Assembly: GCA_937900325.1 (NCBI GenBank)
Contig: CALCEX010000203.1
Coordinates: 1 to 6,325, forward strand
Reading direction: 5' to 3'
Source: an uncultured Clostridia bacterium
GTDB lineage: Bacteria > Bacillota > Clostridia > Christensenellales > CAG-138
DNA: 6,325 nt
This document shows positions 1 through 5,927 of the stretch, piece after piece. Within the stretch, counting starts at the first letter, position 1, and each line of letters starts with the position of its first letter. Both the position numbers and the translations under genes were made by a program. The notes under the pieces were generated by a model that was not told the DNA's origin, made no database searches, and was given only the letters and a program-made list of their open reading frames with translations.

Positions 1-317
1 GTTTCCGGCTCTATACTCATGCCCCAGTTCACGCCGGTAAGGTACAGCACCGACCATATGAGCTCATCGCTCTTGGCATCGTACTTTGTATCGCTGTCTA
101 TGCCTATGGAGCGCATTATGGAATCCATTATAGGCAGCATGGCGTTTATGTTTTTGCCGTCCTCCTCGGATATGAACCCGACGGGAGCGTCTGTTTCGGC
201 AGGCGCAGCCTGGCCTTCCCCGCTATCGGAAATTGCCGCGTCCATGGCGGGCTCTTTCGGCGCGCAGGCTGAGGCGCACAGCATTACGGCGATTATTGCA
301 GCTAAAAGCTTTTTCAT
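1..317 (-). CDS. Small secreted lipoprotein, unknown function (C-terminus beyond window)
   Basis: The visible N-terminal 105 residues begin MKKLLAAIIAVMLCASAC. This is a short basic N-region, a hydrophobic core and a lipobox-like ASAC, with Cys18 as the likely lipidated residue. Cys14 is preceded by VML and fits a lipobox worse. After Cys18 comes a flexible Ala/Asp/Glu/Pro-rich linker (about residues 19-46), then a more ordered part containing FISEEDGKNINAMLPIMDSI and a Trp-containing segment near residues 89-98. The start is supported by an AGGAGG ribosome site at 323-328 on this strand, five bases before the ATG. An upstream in-frame ATG (360-362) lies inside a hairpin and would add 15 non-signal-like residues, so it was not used. 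The protein is expected to be anchored to the outer face of the cytoplasmic membrane. I do not recognise the family. It lies downstream of the MATE gene on the same strand, but a terminator-like hairpin separates them, so co-transcription is doubtful. Confidence 0.8.
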   Translation of the reverse strand, partial: MKKLLAAIIAVMLCASACAPKEPAMDAAISDSGEGQAAPAETDAPVGFISEEDGKNINAMLPIMDSIMRSIGIDSDTKYDAKSDELIWSVLYLTGVNWGMSIEPE

Positions 318-330
318 TGTTTCCTCCTTA

Positions 331-363
331 ACAAAAGCAAAAGATGAAGGGAACTCCTTCATC
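331..363 (-). terminator. Rho-independent terminator-like hairpin after the MATE gene
   Basis: Read on the minus strand, an 8-bp perfect stem GATGAAGG / CCTTCATC (356-363 with 343-350) closes a 5-base loop. It is followed by TTTTGCTTTT (333-342). Two G-T wobble pairs could lengthen the stem. It starts about 45 bases after the MATE stop codon and ends shortly before the lipoprotein ribosome site. The stem is AT-containing and the T run is interrupted by GC, so termination may be partial. Because an extended -10 lies just upstream (368-376), the same hairpin would also form the 5' leader of a transcript started there. Confidence 0.65.
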
Positions 364-367
364 CCGC

Positions 368-376
368 ATTATAGCA
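368..376 (-). promoter_or_regulatory. Extended -10 promoter element for the lipoprotein gene
   Basis: The minus strand reads TGCTATAAT, a perfect TATAAT hexamer with the TGn extension that lets sigma-A-type polymerase work without a good -35. No convincing -35 is visible at 16-18 bases; only AACACT-like sequence is there. A start about seven bases downstream falls near 361-363, at the base of the terminator-like hairpin. The distance to the lipoprotein ATG would then be about 45 bases. The function is inferred from the motif alone. Confidence 0.5.
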
Positions 377-407
377 CCCGAAGCGGCGTCAGTGTTTTAA
401 TAATCCG

Positions 408-1775
408 TTAAGAGTTCGGCAGCTTTTCCATTGCCTTTTTGAACTGTATTGAGAACAGTATTGCGGTGAAGGTCACGGCGATAAGATCCGCTGCGGGCTC
501 CGCACAATATACCGCCATGGCCTTATCCGCCGGGAACAGGGCGGGCATGAGGTATATAAGGGGCAGAAGAAGCACAAATTTGCGCACTACCGCAACAGCT
601 ATTGAGGATTTTGCGCTGCCTATGGCGGTAAAGGTCATCTGGCATGCTATCTGTATGCCGAACACGAACATTACCGCAAAGTAGCGCCGCATCGCCGCCT
701 GAGTAAATGCAGCAAGCTCCGCGCCGGTAGTGAAAAGGCCTGTGAATACCTGTGGCAGCAGCATTATTATGAGCCACAGAGCCGTGGCGTATATCAGGCT
801 GGATTTGAGCAGCAGCCTGAATGCCCCGCGAACACGCCTGGCGTTCTTTGCGCCATAGTTATAGCTGACTATGGGCTGTGCCCCCTGGCCCAGGCCCTGA
901 AGGGGAAGCATGGCGAACATGTTTACGCTGGAGAGTATAGTCATGGCTCCCACAGCTATATCGCCGCCGTATTTCAGCAGCGACGTATTAAAGCATACGG
1001 ATATTACGCTCTCGCTGGACTGCATTATGAAAGCCGCAAGGCCCAGCGCAAGGCATGGCAGTATTACCCTTGCTTCAGGGCGCATGTTTTCCTTTTTAAG
1101 CTTGAGTATGGTTTTTTCACCCCTGAGAAAAAGGAGCACCCATACGCAGGATATACACTGGGAAATAACGGTAGCGAGAGCCGCTCCCTGCACCCCCATG
1201 TCAAGGCCGAATATGAACACCGGATCCAGAATTATATTTGATACCGCGCCTATCAGCACGGTGTACATGCTGGTCTTGGAAAAGCCCTGGGCAGTTATGA
1301 ATGCGTTCATGCCAAGGGTGAGCTGCACGAATACAGTACCCATAGCGTATATGTCCATGTACCCTGCGGCAAATTCTATGGTGTCGGGGCTTGCGCCAAA
1401 GGCGAGAAGCAGCTCCCTGTCCCATATCAAAAGCACCGAGGTAAGTATGGCCGATACTATCAGCTGCAATATAAAGCAGTTGCCAAGTATATGCTCTGCG
1501 GCGCTGTTGTCGCCGCGGCCCATGGCGATAGAGGCTCTCGGGGCGCCGCCCATTGATATGAGTGCTGCAAAGGCAGATACTACCATTATGATTGGCATAC
1601 ACACGCCAAGGCCGGTCAGGGCGAGCGAACCGCCGTCCGCCATATGGCCTATATATATCCTGTCTACGATATTGTAGAGCATATTGATTATTTGGGCTAC
1701 CACGGAAGGCACGGCAAGCTTGAAAAGCAGCCTTCCCAGAGGCTCTGTTCCGAGGTATTGATTGTTCTTTCCCAT
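408..1775 (-). CDS. MATE-family multidrug efflux protein (MepA-like)
   Basis: A 455-residue integral membrane protein, a normal length for MATE transporters, which export cationic drugs or metabolites across the cytoplasmic membrane using an H+ or Na+ gradient. The N-terminus MGKNNQYLGTEPLGRLLFKL leads into the first helix, as in Gram-positive MepA-like members. Conserved stretches are NMLYNIVDRIYIG (31-43), GAPRASIAMGRGD (77-89), LDPVFIFGLDMGVQGAALA (183-201) and, in the second half, PLQGLGQGAQPIVSYNYGA (291-309). The rest is about 12 hydrophobic segments in two similar bundles, ending with a basic tail FKKAMEKLPNS. An in-frame TTG at 1844 would add 23 residues, but it overlaps the -35 region of a perfect promoter and has no ribosome site. 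The ATG at 1775 has a weak AAGAGA site about 10 bases upstream. The substrate is unknown. The gene diverges from the ABC operon. Confidence 0.93.
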   Translation of the reverse strand: MGKNNQYLGTEPLGRLLFKLAVPSVVAQIINMLYNIVDRIYIGHMADGGSLALTGLGVCMPIIMVVSAFAALISMGGAPRASIAMGRGDNSAAEHILGNCFILQLIVSAILTSVLLIWDRELLLAFGASPDTIEFAAGYMDIYAMGTVFVQLTLGMNAFITAQGFSKTSMYTVLIGAVSNIILDPVFIFGLDMGVQGAALATVISQCISCVWVLLFLRGEKTILKLKKENMRPEARVILPCLALGLAAFIMQSSESVISVCFNTSLLKYGGDIAVGAMTILSSVNMFAMLPLQGLGQGAQPIVSYNYGAKNARRVRGAFRLLLKSSLIYATALWLIIMLLPQVFTGLFTTGAELAAFTQAAMRRYFAVMFVFGIQIACQMTFTAIGSAKSSIAVAVVRKFVLLLPLIYLMPALFPADKAMAVYCAEPAADLIAVTFTAILFSIQFKKAMEKLPNS

Positions 1776-1812
1776 TGCACAGTTCTCTTTTCGCTTTTTA
1801 AATACACAGATA

Positions 1813-1840
1813 ATTATATTCCCGAGCCTTCCACTGTCAA
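1813..1840 (-). promoter_or_regulatory. Consensus sigma-A-type promoter for the MATE gene
   Basis: On the minus strand TTGACA (1840-1835) is separated by 16 bases from TATAAT (1818-1813). Both hexamers match consensus perfectly. The predicted transcription start is near 1806, giving a leader of about 30 bases before the ATG at 1775. This position rules out a functional TTG start at 1844. Short inverted TCCCGA/TCGGGA copies (1854-1859 and 1820-1825) lie around the -35 and in the spacer; they are too short to call an operator. Confidence 0.8.
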
Positions 1841-1944
1841 ACAAAGTTCCAATTCGGGAGCATCAAAAAGGCCAGCAATACAACCTCTTTTGAAGCGCAG
1901 ACAGGAATTTGCCACACAACTTTCACATTTCATGAATTGTTAAT

Positions 1945-1973
1945 TTGATTTGACCCCGATTATACGTTACAAT
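1945..1973 (+). promoter_or_regulatory. Candidate promoter P1 of the ABC operon
   Basis: TTGATT (1945-1950), a 17-base spacer and TACAAT (1968-1973) match four of six and five of six consensus bases. The start would be near 1980. The transcript would then include the AGGAG ribosome site at 2001-2005 in a leader of about 35 bases. This makes P1 the best fit for ordinary translation of the ATPase gene. It is predicted from motifs only. Confidence 0.5.
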
Positions 1974-1983
1974 ACAGTATAAG

Positions 1984-1993
1984 CCATATATGG
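1984..1993 (+). repeat. 10-bp perfect palindrome CCATATATGG, possible operator
   Basis: CCATATATGG equals its own reverse complement. It lies between candidate promoter P1 and the ribosome site and directly abuts the TATAAT at 1994-1999, sharing the TG of the extended -10. A dimeric regulator bound here could block either promoter. The symmetry does not extend beyond ten bases, and AT-rich palindromes of this size can occur by chance, so operator function is inference. Confidence 0.3.
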
Positions 1994-1999
1994 TATAAT
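1991..1999 (+). promoter_or_regulatory. Extended -10 element (candidate P2) just before the ATPase gene
   Basis: TGGTATAAT is a perfect extended -10, but no -35-like hexamer is seen at the right distance (AATACA at 1971-1976). Its start would fall near 2006, after the AGGAG at 2001-2005. A P2 transcript would therefore lack the ribosome site and begin only about nine bases before the ATG. It may give a nearly leaderless mRNA, be a polymerase trap, or be a chance match. Confidence 0.35.
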
Positions 2000-2014
2000 G
2001 AGGAGTAGAGCGCG

Positions 2015-2794
2015 ATGGAAAGCATATCCACCGAGAAGAAAACGGCCGGGCAAAAGCCCATAATCGACCTGCGAAACGTTACCAAGGTATACCGGGTAGG
2101 AAGCGTTGAGGTCCACGCCCTGAGGGGAATAAACCTGCAGATAATGCCCGGTGAATTCTGCTGCATAATAGGCCGAAGCGGCAGCGGCAAATCCACCCTT
2201 CTGAATATGCTGGCAGGGCTCGAGCCTGTGACGGGCGGCGAGGTAGTCATAAACGGCAAGCACCTTGAAAGAATGAACCAGTCCGAGCTTATACTTTTCC
2301 GGCAGAAATACATCGGGTTCATATTCCAGTCCTTCAACCTCATGCCTTACTACACAGCTCTTGAAAACGTGGCGTTTCCGCTGTCGTTTCGGGGGGTTCC
2401 TTACGATAAGCGCATGAGGCTGGCGAAAAAGGCTCTTAAGGACGTTGGCCTTGAAAGCCACATGAATCATTTGCCGGGGCAAATGTCCGGCGGACAGCAG
2501 CAGCGCGTAGGCATCGCGAGGGCGCTGGTCACAGACCCGGACATAATATTCGCCGATGAGCCTACCGGCAACCTTGACTCCAAAACGTCGGACGATGTAA
2601 TGCGCAGTATGTGCGAGACGGTAAAGAGCCACGGCAAGACCTTCATAATGGTCACCCATGACCCGAATATGGCGGCATACGCGGACAAGGTAATAAACAT
2701 ACTGGACGGACGCATAACGGATATATATTACAACCGTCACGAAACAGAAGGCGACAAGGCCAAATTCACGGAAGAAATAAAGAATGATGCTTAA
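2015..2794 (+). CDS. ABC transporter ATP-binding protein, MacB/LolD type
   Basis: A complete 259-residue nucleotide-binding domain that hydrolyses ATP at the cytoplasmic face to drive the FtsX-like permease encoded two genes downstream. Visible motifs in order are Walker A GRSGSGKST (53-61), Q-loop Gln105 in FQSFNLMP, signature MSGGQ (157-161) with the LolD/MacB-like lead-in LPGQ, Walker B IIFADE (177-182) with catalytic Glu182, D-loop GNLD (185-188) and H-loop His215 in VTHD. The sequence IGFIFQSFNLMP and ADEPTGNLDSKT are typical of the MacB/LolD/FtsE subgroup. All catalytic residues are present. About 17 extra N-terminal residues and a charged tail (about 239-259) flank the core. AGGAG at 2001-2005 is nine bases before the ATG. 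The next gene follows after 12 bases. The transported substrate cannot be deduced from the ATPase. Confidence 0.96.
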   Translation: MESISTEKKTAGQKPIIDLRNVTKVYRVGSVEVHALRGINLQIMPGEFCCIIGRSGSGKSTLLNMLAGLEPVTGGEVVINGKHLERMNQSELILFRQKYIGFIFQSFNLMPYYTALENVAFPLSFRGVPYDKRMRLAKKALKDVGLESHMNHLPGQMSGGQQQRVGIARALVTDPDIIFADEPTGNLDSKTSDDVMRSMCETVKSHGKTFIMVTHDPNMAAYADKVINILDGRITDIYYNRHETEGDKAKFTEEIKNDA

Positions 2795-2797
2795 GAC

Positions 2798-2802
2798 GGA
2801 GG
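2798..2802 (+). promoter_or_regulatory. Ribosome binding site of the Ig-like gene (start choice)
   Basis: GGAGG stands four bases before the ATG at 2807 and seven before an adjacent in-frame ATG at 2810. The second spacing is nearer the usual optimum, so translation may start at 2810. The protein would lose only one Met and its signal peptide would be unaffected. Confidence 0.6.
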
Positions 2803-2806
2803 AAAA

Positions 2807-4609
2807 ATGATGAAGCGCGTTATTACTATAATACTTGCCATGGCTATGGCGCTGTCGATATGCTCGGTTGCGTATGCGGAAAATGTTGAAGGCAATAAGC
2901 CTTCCGTCACATACCCCGCAACCACACCTGATCCAGATAACTTTAAAATTACAGCAAGCGCGAGCAACCGTGTTTTCCAGGAGAACGCGGGTTCCGTCAA
3001 CATGACCATAGATATCAAGAATGAAAGCGAATACGACGTTATTCTTGCCGCAATACAGCCAAGCGGCGGCTGCATAATATCTGCTACCGGAAATGACACC
3101 ATCCCCAAGAACAGCACAAAGGCCGTAAACATAACGGCGGCGCTTGCGTCGTCAGGCAATGCGGCCGGTACTCTTACGCTTATCTTTAACGTGCCATACG
3201 GCGACAGCAGCGATCCTTCATACGGGCTGGTTACCGCTTCCTGCGGCGATTTCTCTATCGTCCGCTCTCCTTCCGCTACCGAAGCGCCCCAAAAGGAGGA
3301 CAGCGAATTCCGCGTCCGCACCTCGAGCGTTGACAGCAACGGCGTGTGCGTGCTTACGCCCTCCGGCGATTACGGCGACCAGCTGGACGTGCGGCTCCCC
3401 CTTACCTGCACCAACGGCTTTGTGTATGACCTCAAGGTAACGCCGGTGCTCAGCAACGACATAGAAAAATTCCCCTTCGATATAGATCTGGTAGACTATA
3501 CGCTTTCCTACCCCGGCTCCATAGGCAGGGGACAGGTTGTGGAGTTCCTGTATCATCTGCGTCTTAGCAAGAAGGCTACCGTGGGCGTAAAGCAGGTTGA
3601 TTTCACCGTCACCTACCGCAATGACGATGGCGATCTCAAGAGCGGCACAGTGAGCCTTTTCGTAAACGTCCGCAAGGGCCTGGCGCCCAGCAGCGACAAG
3701 GATACCACGGCCTCGGTGCCCAAGCTTATAATCGAGGGCTACAAGCTCAGTTCCGATAAGATATACGCAGGCGAGACCTTCGACCTGGAGTTCACCATAA
3801 AGAATACATCCGACAGCACCAATCTGCAAAACGTGCAGATACACATAAAGGACGCTGGCGAAACGGCTACCATAGTTCCCGCCAGCGGCGGCAGCAATAC
3901 GTTGTATGTATCCAAAATAGGCAAGGGCCAGAGCAGCAGCCAGAAGGTATCCCTTCAGACCGCGCCCGACGCGGCGGCAAAGGCATATACCCTCAATGTG
4001 GATTTCAGCTATGAATCCGCCAGTACCAACGCGGCGCATACCGCAAACGAGACCATAGCCGTGCCGATACTGCAAAAGATCAGGCTGAAGTGCGACGATC
4101 CCGTGGTATATGACGACGTATCCTATCTGGATTCCAGCACCAGCATGTCGGTCAGAATGTATAACATGGGCCGCTCCAGCATTTATAACTGTATCATCGA
4201 GGTAGAGGGCGAAGGACTTCAGCTTGAGGAGAGCTACTTTGGCGGCACTCTCAGCGCCGGCTCCACCCTTGCGGCGGATATATCCGTGATACCGTCCGTT
4301 GCGGGCGATATACAGGGCACGGTAGTAATATCCTATGAGGACGTATATGGCGAGCCCGGCGAGGAGCGGCTTCCTTTCACGCTCCATGTGGAGGATCCCA
4401 ATGCCGGCATGGAAACCATGGAGGGCATGGATGGCACAGGAGCAGAGGGCATGGAGGGCGGCATGACAGACCCCGGCGCGGATGACAGCTCCAAGGGCTT
4501 CCCCTGGTGGGGCTGGCTCATAGGCGCGGGCGCGTTGGGCGGAGGCGGCTTCTTCGGCTTCAGGAAGCTTAAAAAACGCAGGGCGCGCAGCCTGGAGGAC
4601 GATGTTTAA
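2807..4609 (+). CDS. Secreted, membrane-anchored multi-domain Ig-like (CARDB/COG1361-like) protein of the ABC operon
   Basis: A 600-residue protein (numbered from 2807). A signal peptide spans residues 1-24, ending AYA before Glu25. About four beta-rich Ig-like segments follow: A about 45-155, B about 165-290, C about 304-425 and D about 426-528. They have the FxLxFTIKNTS-type strands and spaced hydrophobic pattern of CARDB/NEW3/COG1361 domains; C (residues 306-335) is the clearest. Next come a Met/Gly/Glu linker (534-562), one Gly-rich membrane helix starting PWWGWLIGAGALGG (567-585), and a basic stop-transfer cluster RKLKKRRAR. The bulk therefore lies outside the cytoplasmic membrane. There is no LPXTG sorting motif. 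Six mature cysteines occur as pairs within A, B and D. The gene sits between ATPase and permease, where MacA/YknX-type adaptors are found in related operons, but no coiled coil or lipoyl domain is visible. A role as extracytoplasmic partner or substrate receptor is inference. Confidence 0.9.
   Translation: MMKRVITIILAMAMALSICSVAYAENVEGNKPSVTYPATTPDPDNFKITASASNRVFQENAGSVNMTIDIKNESEYDVILAAIQPSGGCIISATGNDTIPKNSTKAVNITAALASSGNAAGTLTLIFNVPYGDSSDPSYGLVTASCGDFSIVRSPSATEAPQKEDSEFRVRTSSVDSNGVCVLTPSGDYGDQLDVRLPLTCTNGFVYDLKVTPVLSNDIEKFPFDIDLVDYTLSYPGSIGRGQVVEFLYHLRLSKKATVGVKQVDFTVTYRNDDGDLKSGTVSLFVNVRKGLAPSSDKDTTASVPKLIIEGYKLSSDKIYAGETFDLEFTIKNTSDSTNLQNVQIHIKDAGETATIVPASGGSNTLYVSKIGKGQSSSQKVSLQTAPDAAAKAYTLNVDFSYESASTNAAHTANETIAVPILQKIRLKCDDPVVYDDVSYLDSSTSMSVRMYNMGRSSIYNCIIEVEGEGLQLEESYFGGTLSAGSTLAADISVIPSVAGDIQGTVVISYEDVYGEPGEERLPFTLHVEDPNAGMETMEGMDGTGAEGMEGGMTDPGADDSSKGFPWWGWLIGAGALGGGGFFGFRKLKKRRARSLEDDV
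4421..4455 (+). repeat. 11-bp direct repeat encoding Met/Gly/Glu linker
   Basis: GAGGGCATGGA occurs at 4421-4431 and again at 4445-4455, 24 bases (eight codons) apart and in the same frame, coding EGMD and EGME. It lies in the juxtamembrane linker of the Ig-like protein. The arrangement suggests growth of the linker by short in-frame duplication. Confidence 0.6.
4594..4598 (+). promoter_or_regulatory. Ribosome binding site of the permease inside the preceding gene
   Basis: GGAGG lies in the last codons of the Ig-like gene, 11 bases before the permease ATG at 4610. The stop TAA (4607-4609) directly abuts that ATG. The arrangement suggests translational coupling and matched synthesis of the two membrane proteins. 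Confidence 0.6.
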
Positions 4610-5914
4610 ATGCGTTTTAGCGATATTTTAAGGACCGCCTTCCTGAACCTGTGGCGGAGAAAGCTCAGGGCCGTGCTCACCGTGTTGGGCATGGTCATAG
4701 GCGTTTCCTCCATAGTCGTCATGATGAGCCTCGGCATAGGCATAAAACAATCAACAATGGAAAGCTATGCCAGTATGGGCAGCCTTACAAATATTTCCGT
4801 CAGCCGCTGGAGCTACAAGGAAACCGCTACCGGAGGCACCAGCACCGAGAAAAAGCTGGACAAGAAGGCGGTCGAAGCCATCAAAAAGATACCCGGCGTA
4901 AAGGCCGTCATGCCTCAGATACAGACCAACGGCATACTTAAAAGCGGCAAGTGGATATCCGATTGCAGCATAATGGCCATAGACAGCTCCGTAGCGGAGG
5001 AGTTTGGCATAGAGCTTTCGCAGGGCCGCTACCCCAAATACAAGCGCGGCAGCTCCAGCTATGAAATAGTGCTGAGTCAGGATGTGCTGAACTGGTTTTA
5101 CGACCCGAAAACCGGCAAGCAGGCGGTAGATCGCGACGGCAATCCCAAGGTCACGATCGAGTCAAAATTCCAGCTCACCTTCGACTATAACAACGTTTAC
5201 AACAACAATCCGGGCAGTACGGGCGATGATGAGAACCAGCAGGCTCCCGGCAAGACCTACCGTATAGACCCGGTAGGCATCGTATCTCCCAACAACAACG
5301 AGTTTTCATGGTACTGCCTTATGGATATTGAGGCTATACAGAAGCTCGCCAAGGAAAACAGCGAATATATGCAGCTTGACACCAAGAATTACAACCGTGT
5401 CATAGTAAAATGCGAGAATACGGACGTCGTCTCTGATGTAAAGGCCGCAATAGACGAAATGGGATACGGAACCAGCTCCCTTCAGGATGCGCTTGAGCAG
5501 GCTGAAAAGCAGATGCAGCAGATACAGTACCTGCTTGGCGCCATAGGCGGCGTATCGCTGCTGGTAGCAGCCATAGGCATAATGAACACTATGATGATGA
5601 GCATATATGAGCGCACTAAGGAGATAGGAATAATAAAGGTTCTGGGCTGCCGTATGGACAACATAGCTGAGTTGTTCCTTGCCGAAGCCGCCTATATAGG
5701 CTTCTTCGGCGGCGCTGCCGGCCTGGGCATAAGCTACGGCCTTTCCGCAGTGATAAATCACTTTGTAAGCTCCAGTGGGTTCAAGAGCATAATCCCCTTC
5801 TATCTTGCGATAGGGGCGCTGCTCTTCTCCGTGACTGTGGCGTTGATCTCCGGCCTTTATCCGGCGATCAGGGCAATGCGGCTCAGCCCGCTCAATGCAA
5901 TAAGAAACGAGTAA
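4610..5914 (+). CDS. ABC transporter permease, MacB/FtsX type
   Basis: A 434-residue membrane subunit with the MacB/FtsX plan. A basic cytoplasmic N-terminus (ILRTAFLNLWRRKLRAVLT) leads to TM1 (about 21-44), then a large extracytoplasmic domain (about 46-305) and TM2 (about 307-332). The cytoplasmic loop SIYERTKEIGIIKVLG (331-346), a family hallmark that contacts the ATPase, follows, then TM3 (about 354-384), TM4 (about 394-420) and the typical ending LSPLNAIRNE. In this family ATP hydrolysis moves the external domain rather than carrying a substrate through the membrane. Gram-positive relatives are usually about 400 residues, so this one is slightly long. The excess appears to be an Asn/Asp/Gly-rich region at about 164-215. 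It starts immediately after the Ig-like gene's stop. The partner ATPase is the 2015-2794 gene, since no other is present. Confidence 0.95.
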   Translation: MRFSDILRTAFLNLWRRKLRAVLTVLGMVIGVSSIVVMMSLGIGIKQSTMESYASMGSLTNISVSRWSYKETATGGTSTEKKLDKKAVEAIKKIPGVKAVMPQIQTNGILKSGKWISDCSIMAIDSSVAEEFGIELSQGRYPKYKRGSSSYEIVLSQDVLNWFYDPKTGKQAVDRDGNPKVTIESKFQLTFDYNNVYNNNPGSTGDDENQQAPGKTYRIDPVGIVSPNNNEFSWYCLMDIEAIQKLAKENSEYMQLDTKNYNRVIVKCENTDVVSDVKAAIDEMGYGTSSLQDALEQAEKQMQQIQYLLGAIGGVSLLVAAIGIMNTMMMSIYERTKEIGIIKVLGCRMDNIAELFLAEAAYIGFFGGAAGLGISYGLSAVINHFVSSSGFKSIIPFYLAIGALLFSVTVALISGLYPAIRAMRLSPLNAIRNE

Positions 5915-5927
5915 AGGAGAAAGCACC

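Noticed and set aside
328..369. 13-codon leader peptide MRDEGVPFIFCFC before the lipoprotein gene
   Set aside because: Its ATG overlaps the -10 hexamer, so it would not be on the transcript from that promoter. No ribosome site precedes it.
910..1677. 255-codon plus-strand frame inside the MATE gene
   Set aside because: It is an antisense shadow of a clear MATE transporter, with Ser/Met/Pro-rich composition and no family signature.
1776..1844. N-terminal extension of the MATE protein from TTG at 1844
   Set aside because: The TTG overlaps the perfect -35 element, no ribosome site precedes it, and the extra 23 residues do not resemble MATE N-termini.
1820..1859. TCCCGA/TCGGGA inverted copies around the MATE -35 as an operator
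   Set aside because: Only six matching bases in each half with a long gap; such pairs are expected by chance in a region this size.
1967..2740. 257-codon minus-strand frame opposite the ATPase gene
   Set aside because: The plus strand encodes every ABC ATPase motif. The minus frame is a Tyr/Val/His-rich shadow caused by codon bias.
3218..4387. 389-codon open frame on the minus strand opposite the Ig-like gene
   Set aside because: It is codon-aligned with the sense gene and rich in Tyr, Ala and His, as expected from reading ATA and GGC backwards. It has no recognisable domain, and the sense strand has a signal peptide, a TM anchor and operon context.
4534..4609. Sortase or GlyGly-CTERM-type processing signal at the end of the Ig-like protein
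   Set aside because: The tail has a Gly-rich helix and basic cluster but no LPXTG motif and no recognised sorting motif. A plain membrane anchor explains it.
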